From Pseudomonas sp. PD9R (GTDB lineage Bacteria; Pseudomonadota; Gammaproteobacteria; Pseudomonadales; Pseudomonadaceae), in NCBI RefSeq assembly GCF_019200975.1, contig NZ_JAHTMR010000005.1, positions 197,501 to 261,500 on the forward strand: DNA of 64,000 nt, written 5' to 3'. Of this stretch, positions 20,493 to 29,625 are shown in pieces. The notes under the pieces are model-generated. The model did no database searches and had not been told where the DNA came from. It worked only from the letters and a program-made list of their open reading frames with translations. Both the position numbers and the translations under genes were made by a program. Position 1 is the stretch's first letter. Every line of letters starts with the position of its first letter.

Positions 20493-21809
20493 ATGTTCAA
20501 TAAACGCTTGAAGCAGGAGCTGTCGGCTCTTCGCGAAGAACTCTCCAGCCTTCAGCAAGTGAGGGACAGTCTGGAAAGCGAGATGCTCGTACTGACCCTT
20601 GATCCTGATGGGCGGGTGCAATCGGTCAATCAGAACTTCCTCAGCGAAATGCACTACAAAAGCAACGAACTGGTCGGCCGGCACATTGATGAAGTCGTCC
20701 CGGATCATGTGAAGAAAGACGAATTCCAGCAGCGTTTCAGGAATGCGCTGACCCGTGGCGAGCACTTTGCCGGCACTGTGCGCCTGTTGCGTGGCACTGG
20801 CCAGGAAGCGTGGTTGCGTTCGATCGTGCAGCCAGTGCGGTGCCCAAATGGCCGAATCAAGCATTTCTCGATTTTCTCCAGTGACCTGACCCGCACCATT
20901 GAAGCCTCGCGTGAGCATGAAAACCTGATCGGCGCGCTGGTGCGTTCGACGGCGGTGATCGAGTTCGACCTCAATGGCAACGTGCTGACAGCCAACGACC
21001 GCTTTCTCAGCGGCATGGGTTACAGCCTGGTGCAGATCAAAGGCAAGCATCACCGCACCTTTTGCCTGCCGGAGGACTACAACAGCGCCGAGTATCAGAA
21101 CTTCTGGCGCCGCCTGAATGCGGGCGAGTACGTGGCCGAACGTTTCAAACGCGTAGACAGCCATGGTCGTACGGTCTGGCTGGAGGCTTCCTACAACCCG
21201 GTGGTTGATGCCAACAACAAGCTCTACAAAGTGGTGAAGTTCGCCACGGTGATTACCGATCAGGTCAATCAGGAAGCTGCTGTGTCTGAAGCCGCGAACA
21301 TCGCCTACAGCACCTCGCAACAAACCGATCAGAGTGCCCAGCGCGGGACGGCCGTGGTGACTCAGGCGGTGGACGTGATGCGCGACCTGGCCAAACACAT
21401 GCAAACCGCCGGTGATGGAATCGAAGCCCTGAACGAACAATCGCTGGTGATTGGCACCATCGTCAAAACCATCAGCGGGATCGCCGAGCAAACCAACCTG
21501 CTGGCGCTTAACGCTGCCATCGAAGCGGCTCGCGCCGGAGAGCAGGGCCGAGGGTTTGCCGTGGTAGCAGACGAGGTCCGGCAACTGGCTTCGCGCACCA
21601 GCCAGGCCACCGATGAAATCGTCATCGTGGTGCGTCAGAACCAGGACATGGCCCGTAACGCCGTGGCCCTGATGACCGACGGCAAGCTTCAGGCAGAACA
21701 AGGCCTGGCACTGGCGGCGGAAGCGGGCACCGTGATCGTCGAGATCCAGGACGGTGCGCAGAAAGTAGTGAATGCGGTGGGGCAGTTTGCCAATCAGTTG
21801 GCGACTTAA
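20493..21809 (+). CDS. Soluble PAS-PAS methyl-accepting transducer, BdlA-like
   Basis: The 438-residue protein has no membrane segment. Two PAS domains are visible (about 25-135 and 150-255), followed by a chemoreceptor signalling domain whose hairpin tip reads [20 protein letters not shown]. This layout matches P. aeruginosa BdlA, which links c-di-GMP and nutrient cues to biofilm dispersal, and also Aer-like energy sensors. No haem- or FAD-binding residues can be assigned with confidence. It is monocistronic, followed by a REPIN. Confidence 0.83.
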   Translation: MFNKRLKQELSALREELSSLQQVRDSLESEMLVLTLDPDGRVQSVNQNFLSEMHYKSNELVGRHIDEVVPDHVKKDEFQQRFRNALTRGEHFAGTVRLLRGTGQEAWLRSIVQPVRCPNGRIKHFSIFSSDLTRTIEASREHENLIGALVRSTAVIEFDLNGNVLTANDRFLSGMGYSLVQIKGKHHRTFCLPEDYNSAEYQNFWRRLNAGEYVAERFKRVDSHGRTVWLEASYNPVVDANNKLYKVVKFATVITDQVNQEAAVSEAANIAYSTSQQTDQSAQRGTAVVTQAVDVMRDLAKHMQTAGDGIEALNEQSLVIGTIVKTISGIAEQTNLLALNAAIEAARAGEQGRGFAVVADEVRQLASRTSQATDEIVIVVRQNQDMARNAVALMTDGKLQAEQGLALAAEAGTVIVEIQDGAQKVVNAVGQFANQLAT

Positions 21810-21821
21810 TGTCTTGACCGT

Positions 21822-21899
21822 TAAAAGATCGCAGCCTTCGGCAGCTTCTACATAGGTATCCGTTCTCTGTAGGCGCTGCCGAAGGCTGCGATCTTTTCG
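21822..21899. repeat. Inverted REP pair (REPIN)
   Basis: AAAAGATCGCAGCCTTCGGC at the left and its complement GCCGAAGGCTGCGATCTTTT at the right are perfect inverted copies around a 35-40-base spacer. It lies between the transducer and flavin reductase genes and could serve as a terminator. Confidence 0.92.
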
Positions 21900-21933
21900 C
21901 TACAATCGGCTCTTTTCCCAGGAGCAGACATCC

Positions 21934-22533
21934 ATGAGCGTTTCCCACCGCCGTCCGGTCCCTTTGCCCAAGGCTTACCGTCTGCTCAATCACGGGCCGA
22001 CCGTGCTGGTCAGCGCAGCCCATGGCGGGCAGCGCAATATCATGGCGGCGGCCTGGGCCATGCCGCTGGATTTCGAACCGCCGAAAATCGCCGTGGTGCT
22101 CGACAAGTCCACCTGGACCCGTCAACTGCTGGAGGCCTCGGGCACCTTCGTGTTGAACGTTCCCTGCGCAGCACAGGCCGATATCGTACAAACCGTCGGC
22201 TCGACGTCTGGCCTGGAAATCACCCGGGACCAGGGACGCGACAAGTTCGAGGTCTACGGTTTACCGACCTTCAGTGCCGAGCTGATTGATGCGCCGATGC
22301 TCGACGGCTGCGTTGCCTGGCTCGAATGCCGACTGCTGCCAGAACCCAACAACCATCAGCAATACGACCTGTTCCTGGCCGAAGTGATTGCCGCTCAGGC
22401 CGACGAGCGCGTATTCAGTGACGGGCGTTGGCACTTCGAAGGCCAGGACGCGCTGCGTACCCTGCACCACGTGGCTGGCGGGCATTTCCTGAAAATCGGT
22501 GATCCGGTGGACGGCAAGTCCCTGGCGTCGTAA
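21934..22533 (+). CDS. Flavin reductase-like FMN-binding protein
   Basis: This 199-residue protein fits the FMN-binding split-barrel family of flavin reductases. The N-terminal block VLVSAAHGGQRNIMAAAWAM and the later SGTFVLNVP are characteristic. Such proteins reduce free flavin or act as the reductase half of two-component monooxygenases; no partner oxygenase is nearby, so its role is open. AGGAGCAG lies just before the start. Confidence 0.82.
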   Translation: MSVSHRRPVPLPKAYRLLNHGPTVLVSAAHGGQRNIMAAAWAMPLDFEPPKIAVVLDKSTWTRQLLEASGTFVLNVPCAAQADIVQTVGSTSGLEITRDQGRDKFEVYGLPTFSAELIDAPMLDGCVAWLECRLLPEPNNHQQYDLFLAEVIAAQADERVFSDGRWHFEGQDALRTLHHVAGGHFLKIGDPVDGKSLAS

Positions 22534-22544
22534 GCCGGCGGCGT

Positions 22545-22913
22545 TCACACCCAGACGTCATTCTGCGCCGTACGTTCGCCCCCTTCGCTGCCGGTGTTCA
22601 ATACGCCCTTGGGTTCGATCAGCAGGAGTTTTACCTCCTGCTCGGCGAACGGTTTGTGTTCGGCACCCTTTGGCACCACATACATTTCTCCCGCGTTTAC
22701 CAGCACGTGGCCATCGCGGAAATCGATGCGTAATTGGCCTTCGAGAACGATGAAGGCTTCGTCGGTATCGAGATGGTCGTGCCAGATGAAATCCCCCAGC
22801 AGTTTCACCACCTTGAACTGGTAATCGTTCATTTCGGTGATGACCCGAGGCGTCCAGTGCGCGTCGATCCGGGAGATTTTTTCGGCGAAGTTGAGGCTTT
22901 CATAAGCTTTCAT
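22545..22913 (-). CDS. Cupin-domain protein
   Basis: This 122-residue single-domain cupin has the first metal motif HDHLDTDEAFIVLEGQL (His, His, Glu) and the second G...VPKGAEHKP. The substrate is unknown. Small cupins like this may be isomerases, dioxygenases or sensors. It converges on the flavin reductase gene and lies 76 bases downstream of the AraC regulator on the same strand, so co-expression is possible. Confidence 0.82.
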   Translation of the reverse strand: MKAYESLNFAEKISRIDAHWTPRVITEMNDYQFKVVKLLGDFIWHDHLDTDEAFIVLEGQLRIDFRDGHVLVNAGEMYVVPKGAEHKPFAEQEVKLLLIEPKGVLNTGSEGGERTAQNDVWV

Positions 22914-22989
22914 GGAACGGCTCTCGTGGTTGATCGTGAACCCACGATAACCAGTGCTTCGCGGCGCTTCTTGTACGATTGTGCGTGAC

Positions 22990-23799
22990 TCAGCGACGGT
23001 GCATTTTCATCCAGCGCGCCGGTGAGAGGCCGTAGGTTTTGCTGAATTGCCGAGTCATGTGGCTTTGATCGGTGAAGCCTGCGATCAGGGCTGCGGTGAC
23101 CAGCGGCTGGCCCTGGATCAACAACGAGCGGACCAGGTCCAGGCGACGCATGGTCAGGTAGCGATAGGGGCTGGTGCCGAACAACAGGCGAAAGTCCCGC
23201 GACAGGCTCCAGCGATCCCGGCCGCTGTGCTGTGCCAGTTCCTCCAGAGTCACGGTGCGATCCAGTGCGCTGTGCAGATATTCCCGTGCACGTTCCGCCG
23301 CCACATAGTCGAAGCTTTGGCGCGCGACAGGTACGCCGCCAGCGCCGTTCAGCGCTTGCGCCAGATCGAACAGCGCGTCCTGTTCCTCCAGCGGATCGAG
23401 CGGTGAGTCGAGGCTGCGCAGCAGCACGTCAGTGGCGGCGAATAAACGCGGGTCGTTCGATAGCCCGTTCTTGATGAATGGCAGCGGCTTACCGCCGAGC
23501 ATCTGCTGGATCAGCGCCGGTTCGATGTACATCATGCGGTATTTGAAACCGGCCTCGGTGCCGGCCTCGCCGTCGTGGGCTTCGTCCGGGTGCAGCACCA
23601 GGGTCCCGCCGGGAAGGCTGTGGCGCCAGGCGCCGCGGTACTGAAAACTCTGCACGCCGGCCAGGGTTCGGCCGATGGCATAGGTGTCGTGGCGATGCAG
23701 GTCATAACCATGCCCGGCAAAAAACGCCTCGAAACGCTGGAGCCCGCCGACGTCGGGCGCGCGATGGAACCAGTCATTGTGGAGAGGGGGGCGGACCAT
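22990..23799 (-). CDS. AraC-family transcriptional regulator
   Basis: This 269-residue regulator has an N-terminal cupin-like sensing domain (about 20-110) and a C-terminal pair of helix-turn-helix motifs (about 165-265), ending GFTDQSHMTRQFSKTYGLSP, the AraC signature. The ATG at 23799 is chosen because the family N-terminus (HRAPDVGGLQRFEAFFAGH) begins right after it; the longer upstream frame is antisense to ddl. The ligand is unknown. The adjacent cupin gene is a possible target. Confidence 0.88.
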   Translation of the reverse strand: MVRPPLHNDWFHRAPDVGGLQRFEAFFAGHGYDLHRHDTYAIGRTLAGVQSFQYRGAWRHSLPGGTLVLHPDEAHDGEAGTEAGFKYRMMYIEPALIQQMLGGKPLPFIKNGLSNDPRLFAATDVLLRSLDSPLDPLEEQDALFDLAQALNGAGGVPVARQSFDYVAAERAREYLHSALDRTVTLEELAQHSGRDRWSLSRDFRLLFGTSPYRYLTMRRLDLVRSLLIQGQPLVTAALIAGFTDQSHMTRQFSKTYGLSPARWMKMHRR

Positions 23800-23940
23800 G
23801 GTTATCGTTGCCTCAAGCTCGATGCAAAACAACTTACCCCAGTCACCCGCCGCCTGTCTTCTGCCTGATGGATGGACTCGCGCGAGTAGAAAGCCGTGGG
23901 TAAATGTTGCAATGTGTGGCGCATCGTTGAGGAATTTTGA

Positions 23941-25035
23941 ATGAGCAAACTGCGTGTAGGGATTATCTTTGGCGGGCGTTCCGCTGAGCATGAAGTGTCG
24001 TTGCAGTCGGCGAAAAACATCGTCGATGCGCTGGATCGCTCGCGCTTCGAACCCGTGCTGATCGGCATCGACAAACAAGGCCATTGGCACCTGAACGACC
24101 CGTCGAACTTCCTGTTGAATCAGGAAAACCCGGCCCTGATCGCCCTCAATCAGTCCAACCGTGAGTTGGCCGTCGTGCCGGGCAAGACCAGCCAACAACT
24201 GGTGGAAACCGCCAGTCAGGAATTGTTGGGTCATGTTGATGTGATCTTCCCGATCGTCCACGGCACCCTCGGTGAGGACGGCTGCCTGCAAGGTTTGTTG
24301 CGCATGGCTGATTTGCCATTTGTCGGCTCCGACGTGCTCGGTTCGGCCGTCTGCATGGACAAGGACATCAGTAAGCGCCTGCTGCGCGATGCCGGGCTGG
24401 CGGTCACGCCGTTCGTGACCCTGACGCGCAGCTCCGCCGCGCGTACCGGGTTTGCCGAGGTCTCGGGCAAATTAGGCCTGCCACTGTTCGTCAAACCGGC
24501 GAATCAGGGTTCTTCCGTCGGCGTGAGCAAAGTGACCGATGAAGCGGAATATTCGGCGGCAATCAAACTGGCGTTGGGCTTCGACGAAAAAGTGCTGGTC
24601 GAGTCCGCGGTCAGTGGCCGTGAAATCGAATGCGCGGTGCTCGGCAATGAAGACGCCATCGCCAGTGGTTGCGGCGAAATCGTGGTGAAGAGTGGATTCT
24701 ATTCCTATGACAGCAAGTACATCGACGACAAGGCGGCTGAAGTGGTGGTCCCGGCGCAGATCAGCGTCGAGGCCAGCGAACGCATTCGTGCCATGGCCAT
24801 CGAGGCGTTTCAGGTGTTGGGCTGTTCCGGGCTGGCGCGGGTTGATGTGTTTCTGACCGACAGCGGCGAAGTGCTGATCAACGAAATCAATTCGCTACCA
24901 GGGTTCACGCGCATCAGCATGTACCCGAAACTGTGGCAGGCCGCTGGAATGACCTACAGTGAATTGGTCACGCGGCTGATCGATCTGGCGCTGGAAAAAC
25001 ACCAGGCTCGGCAGGCGCTGAAAATCAGTCGTTAG
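23941..25035 (+). CDS. ddlA: D-alanine--D-alanine ligase
   Basis: This 364-residue ATP-grasp enzyme makes the D-Ala-D-Ala dipeptide for peptidoglycan. Visible motifs are [11 protein letters not shown] (residues about 10-20), HGTLGEDG, the glycine-rich [14 protein letters not shown] and the metal-binding [10 protein letters not shown] near the C-terminus. The length is that of DdlA rather than the shorter DdlB of the mur cluster. It stands alone, away from cell-wall genes. Confidence 0.93.
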   Translation: MSKLRVGIIFGGRSAEHEVSLQSAKNIVDALDRSRFEPVLIGIDKQGHWHLNDPSNFLLNQENPALIALNQSNRELAVVPGKTSQQLVETASQELLGHVDVIFPIVHGTLGEDGCLQGLLRMADLPFVGSDVLGSAVCMDKDISKRLLRDAGLAVTPFVTLTRSSAARTGFAEVSGKLGLPLFVKPANQGSSVGVSKVTDEAEYSAAIKLALGFDEKVLVESAVSGREIECAVLGNEDAIASGCGEIVVKSGFYSYDSKYIDDKAAEVVVPAQISVEASERIRAMAIEAFQVLGCSGLARVDVFLTDSGEVLINEINSLPGFTRISMYPKLWQAAGMTYSELVTRLIDLALEKHQARQALKISR

Positions 25036-25085
25036 ATGGGGTGCGACATCGCGTCATGCCCGCTCAGACAGAATGATGTTGTAGG

Positions 25086-25095
25086 TTGTATACAA
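25086..25095. promoter_or_regulatory. TTGTATACAA palindrome upstream of the Mop gene
   Basis: A perfect 10-bp palindrome centred about 32 bases before the start of the molybdate-binding gene. Palindromes of this form are common operators for GntR-type repressors. It does not match the ModE consensus well. Confidence 0.4.
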
Positions 25096-25121
25096 AAATA
25101 ACCATCAGAGGCTACAAATTC

Positions 25122-25550
25122 ATGAAGGTCAGCGCGCGTAACGTGTTCAAAGGCACCATCAGCCAAGTGCAGTCCGGCGCCGTCAATGCAGAGATATCCC
25201 TGAAACTTCCTGGCGGCAACGAACTGGTGGCCGTTGTCACCATGGAGAGTGTGAAGAGTCTCGGCCTGGCTGTCGGCAAGGAGGCGGTCGCGCTGGTGAA
25301 AGCCCCATGGGTCATGCTGATGACCGACTCCAGCGACATCCGCCTCTCGGCCCGTAACTGCCTTGAGGGCAAGGTCACCAGCGTTACTGACGGCGCGGTA
25401 AACGCCGAAGTGGTCATCCAGCTCGACGGCGGAGCCGAGGTCTATTCGATTGTGACGCGCGATGCCGTGGCCGAACTGGGCCTGGCGCCGGGTGTGAGTG
25501 CGACGGCGGTGATCAAGGCATCGCACATTATTTTGGGTGTGCCGGCCTGA
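25122..25550 (+). CDS. Di-Mop molybdate-binding protein (molbindin-like)
   Basis: The 142-residue product is a tandem of two Mop/TOBE domains (about 1-68 and 70-140). Each begins LSARN or VSARN and carries the GAVNAEI/V motif. Proteins like this bind molybdate or tungstate oxyanions in the cytoplasm for storage or homeostasis. I start at MKVSARN because it matches the start of the domain repeat. No mod transporter genes are adjacent. Confidence 0.88.
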   Translation: MKVSARNVFKGTISQVQSGAVNAEISLKLPGGNELVAVVTMESVKSLGLAVGKEAVALVKAPWVMLMTDSSDIRLSARNCLEGKVTSVTDGAVNAEVVIQLDGGAEVYSIVTRDAVAELGLAPGVSATAVIKASHIILGVPA

Positions 25551-25574
25551 TTTCAGGATTTAGTTGGCGCTTGA

Positions 25575-25946
25575 TCAAGCTTGCTTTACCGGCTTGATCA
25601 GGCTCTGTGCGGGTATCCCGAACAGTTCGTGAAGTTTCCATATCATCGGAAGCGTCAATGCGCGCTTCCCATTGAGTACTTCATAGACGCGGTTTTTTCG
25701 GCCAATGGCTGGCGCAAGGTCGGCAGCGGAAAGACCGGATTGCTCCATGCGAAATTTGATTGCGTCGATTGGATTGGGCAAGTCCAACGGAAACTGCTTC
25801 GATTCGTAGGCTTCGATGAGCGTAATCATGATTTCGAAATAATCACCCTCAGGGGTGCCTGGTTCTGGTTCGTTGTCGAACAGGGCTGACACGCTCTTGA
25901 GGGCTTCACGGTAATCCTCGTCGGTGTGGATCGGACGAATGTTCAT
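25575..25946 (-). CDS. higA: HigA-type antitoxin (orphan)
   Basis: This 123-residue protein has a C-terminal helix-turn-helix (IKFRMEQSGLSAADLAPAIG, about 65-85) and an N-terminal acidic region typical of the longer HigA antitoxins. In higBA loci the toxin lies directly upstream. Here only a C-terminal scrap of higB remains, so the antitoxin is an orphan and may now act only as a repressor. Confidence 0.83.
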   Translation of the reverse strand: MNIRPIHTDEDYREALKSVSALFDNEPEPGTPEGDYFEIMITLIEAYESKQFPLDLPNPIDAIKFRMEQSGLSAADLAPAIGRKNRVYEVLNGKRALTLPMIWKLHELFGIPAQSLIKPVKQA

Positions 25947-25949
25947 GGG

Positions 25950-26055
25950 TTACTCCATCTCAACGGTTTCGGCGTCGATTGCGTCGTATTGTTGGTGAGT
26001 GCCGACAAATTCGGGTAGGAAAAGGCTGAATGAGGTCACGATCGTGCGTTTATAT
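25950..26055 (-). pseudogene. Remnant of higB toxin (C-terminal fragment)
   Basis: Read on the minus strand, the frame ending three bases before higA gives FVGTHQQYDAIDAETVEME and a stop, which closely resembles the conserved HigB C-terminus. Further upstream the match breaks up, apparently with a frame change near position 26010, and no start or N-terminal half is present before the ggt terminator. The toxin has therefore been deleted. Confidence 0.7.
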
Positions 26056-26059
26056 CGAT

Positions 26060-26091
26060 AAAAAAAGGCCTACCTCCCGGTAAGCCCTTTC
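26060..26091 (-). terminator. Terminator after ggt
   Basis: AGGGCTTACC and GGTAGGCC pair around a short loop, and the minus strand ends in a T-run. It lies directly after the ggt stop. The stem resembles the terminator at 29371. Confidence 0.75.
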
Positions 26092-26108
26092 TCACGCCGT
26101 CGTACGAT

Positions 26109-27950
26109 TCAATCCCCTAACGCTTCCCCCTCCCGCCGAGGATCGGCACCGCCCGTCAGCGATGCCTTACCCTGGGCATCCTTGACCCGAACAATCGCCT
26201 GGGTGCCGCTGGTCATGTCGATTTCGTTCACGCTATGCCCTTTGTCCTTCAGCGCCTGAATCAATGCCGGGCTGAACTGCCCACGCTCCAATTCGGTCGG
26301 GCCGTTGCGGCTGCCGAAGTTGGGCAAATTGATGGCTGATTGTGCATCGAGGTTCCAGTCGAGCAGGCCGACGGTGGATTTGGCGACGTATTCGATGATT
26401 TGCGAACCGCCGGGTGAACCAATGGTGGCGAGGAACTCACCGCTCTGACGGTCGAAGATCAGCGTCGGGGCCATGGACGAACGTGGGCGTTTGCCTGGTT
26501 CGACGCGGTTGGCGACCTTCTGCCCGTTCTCTTCGGGGATGAACGAGAAGTCGGTCATCTCGTTATTGAGCATGAAGCCTTGAACCATCACGTGCGAACC
26601 GAAAGCGGATTCAATGGTGGTGGTCATGGACACCGCGCCGCCCTGGTCATCGACCGCCACCACTTGCGAGGTGGATATGCGCAGCGGCGAACGGTCCGGC
26701 GCATAGGCGACCTCAATACCTGGCGGAGTGCCGGGGCTGGCGGTGCCCATGCTGCGGTCACCGATCAGCGCAGCGCGGCTGGCCAGGTAAGTCGGGTCCA
26801 CCAGGCCTTTGACCGGAACCGGGACGAAGTCGGTATCGGCGACGTACTGCGCACGGTCGGCATACGCCAGGCGCTCGGCTTCCGATATCAGGTGCACGGC
26901 TTCCGGGGAAGGTTCGATGCCGGCCGGAGCGCTGGTTTTGAGCGGTTTCATTGACGCCAGTGCAAAATGCTTCTCGCGCGTCTCCAGCGCTTGCAGCGTA
27001 CCGAGGATCTGCGCCACGGCGATCCCGCCTGATGACGGTGGCGGCATGCCGCAGACCTGCCAGCGTTTGTAGTCGGTGCACAGTGGCGCGCGTTCCTTGG
27101 CCGTGTAGTTTTTGAGGTCGACGAGCGACAGGCTGCCGGGGTTGCTGTGCCCTTGGACCTTGCTCACGATCTCTTGGGCGATGGCACCTTTGTACAGCGC
27201 ATCCGGCCCTTCGTTGGCGATGCGTTTAAGCACGGCGGCCAGCGCAGGGTTCTTCAAAAGGGTGCCGACGGCTTTCGGGCTGCCGTCGGCGTTCAGGAAG
27301 TAAGCCACCATATCGGGTGAACTTCGCATCGACGAATCCGAGGCGATCAACAGGTGCAGGCGTGGCGAAATGGCGAAACCTTGTTCGGCCAGTTTGATTG
27401 CCGGTTCGAACAACTGTGCCCAAGGCAGGCGACCGTGTTTTTGGTGCGCCAGTTCGAGGGCTCGCAATACTCCCGGCGTGCCCACCGAACGACCGCCAAT
27501 CTGCGCCGGGGTAAACGACATCGGCGTGCCATCGGCTTGCAGGAAAAGCTTCTCGGTGGCGCCGGCCGGTGCGGTTTCGCGGCCATCGTAAGTGCGTACG
27601 GACTTGCCATCCCAAAGCACGATCAACGCGCCACCGCCGATACCCGACGATTGCGGCTCGACCAGCGTCAACACCGCTTGCATCGCAATCGCCGCATCGA
27701 TCGCCGAGCCACCGCGACGCAGCATCTCCCGCCCGGCCTCGGCCGCCAATGGGTTGGCGGCTGCCGCCATGTGCTTCGAAGCGTGCCGGGTTTGCAGGTC
27801 AGTGCGAAAACCGGAAGCGCTTTCCGGCGCGACCGGGAGCGTTGATACCGACGGAGCATTACAAGCGGTCAGGGTTAAAGCGGCAGCGATCAGCGACAAC
27901 GCTGGCAGGCGAAAGCGGCTCAAGTGGAAGGCTGAGAACACGTTGGGCAC
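26109..27950 (-). CDS. ggt: Gamma-glutamyltransferase
   Basis: This 613-residue enzyme cleaves or transfers the gamma-glutamyl group of glutathione in the periplasm. A signal sequence ends in a lipobox-like LTLTAC (Cys about residue 30), suggesting a lipoprotein. The large subunit carries SSGIGGGALIVLWDGK; autoproteolysis is expected before the Thr of STSQVVAVDDQG (about 415), which is the catalytic residue, and the later LNNEMTDFS and PGKRPRSSMAPT blocks are typical. It is a single gene with its own terminator. Confidence 0.92.
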   Translation of the reverse strand: MPNVFSAFHLSRFRLPALSLIAAALTLTACNAPSVSTLPVAPESASGFRTDLQTRHASKHMAAAANPLAAEAGREMLRRGGSAIDAAIAMQAVLTLVEPQSSGIGGGALIVLWDGKSVRTYDGRETAPAGATEKLFLQADGTPMSFTPAQIGGRSVGTPGVLRALELAHQKHGRLPWAQLFEPAIKLAEQGFAISPRLHLLIASDSSMRSSPDMVAYFLNADGSPKAVGTLLKNPALAAVLKRIANEGPDALYKGAIAQEIVSKVQGHSNPGSLSLVDLKNYTAKERAPLCTDYKRWQVCGMPPPSSGGIAVAQILGTLQALETREKHFALASMKPLKTSAPAGIEPSPEAVHLISEAERLAYADRAQYVADTDFVPVPVKGLVDPTYLASRAALIGDRSMGTASPGTPPGIEVAYAPDRSPLRISTSQVVAVDDQGGAVSMTTTIESAFGSHVMVQGFMLNNEMTDFSFIPEENGQKVANRVEPGKRPRSSMAPTLIFDRQSGEFLATIGSPGGSQIIEYVAKSTVGLLDWNLDAQSAINLPNFGSRNGPTELERGQFSPALIQALKDKGHSVNEIDMTSGTQAIVRVKDAQGKASLTGGADPRREGEALGD

Positions 27951-28107
27951 TCCGTCCGTTGGATAAAGGTAGCGTGGACTGTATCGACCACCACGAAGTG
28001 ACGCAAACCGGGTCCCAAGACAAACTCGCTTTTGTCCTTCATCAACGGGCGGAATTTCTGTAGGGTCATTGGCAATAGGCAGGCCAGAAAATCAACAAGA
28101 GGCAGAC

Positions 28108-29238
28108 ATGCACACTGAGTTCCCCACCCAGCCAAGTTACCGGTCCCAGCGCGAACAATTCCTTGCGACGGCAACCGCAGCCGGTGCAACGCTGACCGAA
28201 TACCCGCATCCGCTCAAAGGCCCATTTGGCGAGCCCTTGAGCACTGATGTGGCGGTGCTCGGCGATCCTGGCGCCAAACGCCTGCTGATTGCGCTCAGCG
28301 GTACCCATGGGGTCGAAGGCTTCTATGGCTCGGGTTGCCAGATCAAATGGCTGCAAGAACTGGGCAAACGCTCGCTGCCCGCCGATGTTGCCGTGGTGAT
28401 GATCCATCTGATCAATCCTTGGGGCACGGCGTGGCTACGTCGGGTCAACGAAGACAACATCGACCTGAACCGCAATCACCTGAACTTCGAGCGTCCGCTG
28501 CCGGACAATCAGGCCTATAACGCGTTACACGACATCTATGCCTGCACCGAGCTGCTCGGCCCCGAACGGGATCGCACTGATGCCTTGCTTGAGGCGCAAA
28601 TTGGCGAGCATGGCTGGCCAGCGGTAATGTCAATTGTCGAAGGCGGGCAGCATGCGCATCCCGATGGCTTGTTCTACGGTGGGCTGGCGCCGAGCTGGTC
28701 GAATCGCACCTTGCATCAAATCATTCAGCAACATGCCGCTCACGCCGACGTCGCCATGTGTTTCGACTTGCACACCGGTGCTGGCGAGTACGGTCATCCG
28801 ATGTTGCTGACCATCACCGAATCGGCCTATCCGGGGTTGGCTGATGCGCAGGCGCTTTATGGTCCGTGGCTCTATACCTTGCACACCGGTGCCGACACGC
28901 TGAGTGAAACCGGCGTTGCGGCCACCGCTACCGGCTACACCTCGCAGGCATTGATCAATGCGTTGCCGCAGGTGCGGATGATGCCGTTCGTCATCGAGTG
29001 CGGAACGTATCCGGGGGCGGACGTGCATCGCCATCTGCGCGATGATCATTGGTTGCATCTGCACGGCAATCCAAGCGATGCGGTAGGGAAGGCGATCAAG
29101 CTGAATCTGCTCGAACAGTTCTATCCCGCCGACAACGACTGGCAGGCGATGGTCTGGCTGCGCACGTGGCAGATATGGGAGAAGGCGTTGTCGGCGCTGC
29201 CGACGATTTTTCGCGAGCAGGCTCGCTCCCACGATTGA
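28108..29238 (+). CDS. DUF2817 family M14-like zinc peptidase
   Basis: The 376-residue product has the DUF2817 layout, related to M14 carboxypeptidases: GTHGVEGFYGSG (His and Glu metal ligands, about residues 58-69) and FDLHTGAGEYG (about 215-225). The substrate is unknown. The ATG at 28108 has AAGAGG before it. Its last codons (REQARSHD) are read from a REP sequence, so the original C-terminus may have been replaced. Confidence 0.83.
   Translation: MHTEFPTQPSYRSQREQFLATATAAGATLTEYPHPLKGPFGEPLSTDVAVLGDPGAKRLLIALSGTHGVEGFYGSGCQIKWLQELGKRSLPADVAVVMIHLINPWGTAWLRRVNEDNIDLNRNHLNFERPLPDNQAYNALHDIYACTELLGPERDRTDALLEAQIGEHGWPAVMSIVEGGQHAHPDGLFYGGLAPSWSNRTLHQIIQQHAAHADVAMCFDLHTGAGEYGHPMLLTITESAYPGLADAQALYGPWLYTLHTGADTLSETGVAATATGYTSQALINALPQVRMMPFVIECGTYPGADVHRHLRDDHWLHLHGNPSDAVGKAIKLNLLEQFYPADNDWQAMVWLRTWQIWEKALSALPTIFREQARSHD
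29209..29233. repeat. REP half-element inside the DUF2817 coding end
   Basis: TTCGCGAGCAGGCTCGCTCC followed by CAC is the second REP class (compare the pair at 59461-59551). It encodes the last residues of the upstream gene. Confidence 0.75.
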
Positions 29239-29254
29239 CCGACTACTCGGGCGT

Positions 29255-29340
29255 TGTAGGAGCTGTCGAGTGAAACGAGGCTGCGATCTTTTGATTTGTT
29301 TTTCAAAAGCAAGATCGCAGCCTGCGGCAGCTCCTGCAGG
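29255..29340. repeat. Inverted REP pair (REPIN)
   Basis: GTAGGAGCTGTCGAGTGAAA...GCTGCGATCTTTTG at the left and AAGATCGCAGCCTGCGGCAG...CTCC at the right form an inverted pair of the first REP class. Confidence 0.85.
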
Positions 29341-29370
29341 GAGTCGAAAGGAGGCTTTTTTTCGAGGCAT

Positions 29371-29404
29371 AAAAAAACGGCCTACCTTTCGGTAAGCCGT
29401 TTTT
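29371..29404. terminator. Bidirectional terminator, probably the original tRNA(Met) terminator
   Basis: ACGGC(C)TACC and GGTA(A)GCCGT pair around TTTC, with A7 before and T5 after. Before the element integrated, this would have lain directly beyond the 3' end of the tRNA(Met) gene, read on the minus strand. It also ends the DUF2817 unit. Confidence 0.85.
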
Positions 29405-29405
29405 A

Positions 29406-29425
29406 GTACTTGGTGGCTACACAGG
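29406..29425. repeat. Left attachment site (20-bp direct repeat)
   Basis: GTACTTGGTGGCTACACAGG is identical to 42892-42911; similarity continues weakly for about ten more bases (TTGAACC is shared). It is the displaced tRNA 3' end. Confidence 0.92.
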
Positions 29426-29474
29426 CATTTGAACCAGTTTCGCAAGCTGTTGTTTTTTATGGTTATGTTTTGGC

Positions 29475-29506
29475 GTGTATTTTCGAGGGATACACGTGGG
29501 GATACA
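29475..29506. promoter_or_regulatory. Paired GGATACA repeats near the left end
   Basis: GGATACA occurs at 29488 and 29500, 12 bases apart, and a GTGTAT half-site lies at 29475. The same pair, with the same 12-base spacing and flanking CGAGG, is at 42763 and 42775. These are candidate integrase arm-type sites. Confidence 0.55.
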
Positions 29507-29625
29507 AGGCGCGCGCTGCTGGCCCCGGTATACCCCCCGAAAAAGAGGCACAGGGTGACACTTGCGAGGGGGCATACCTCACCCAAGAGCATCAACCCCG
29601 ACGTTATCAACATCGGGATATTGAT

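Noticed and set aside
20391..21701. Minus-strand open frame of 436 codons over the PAS-PAS transducer
   Set aside because: Antisense shadow; the plus-strand protein has complete PAS and signalling domains.
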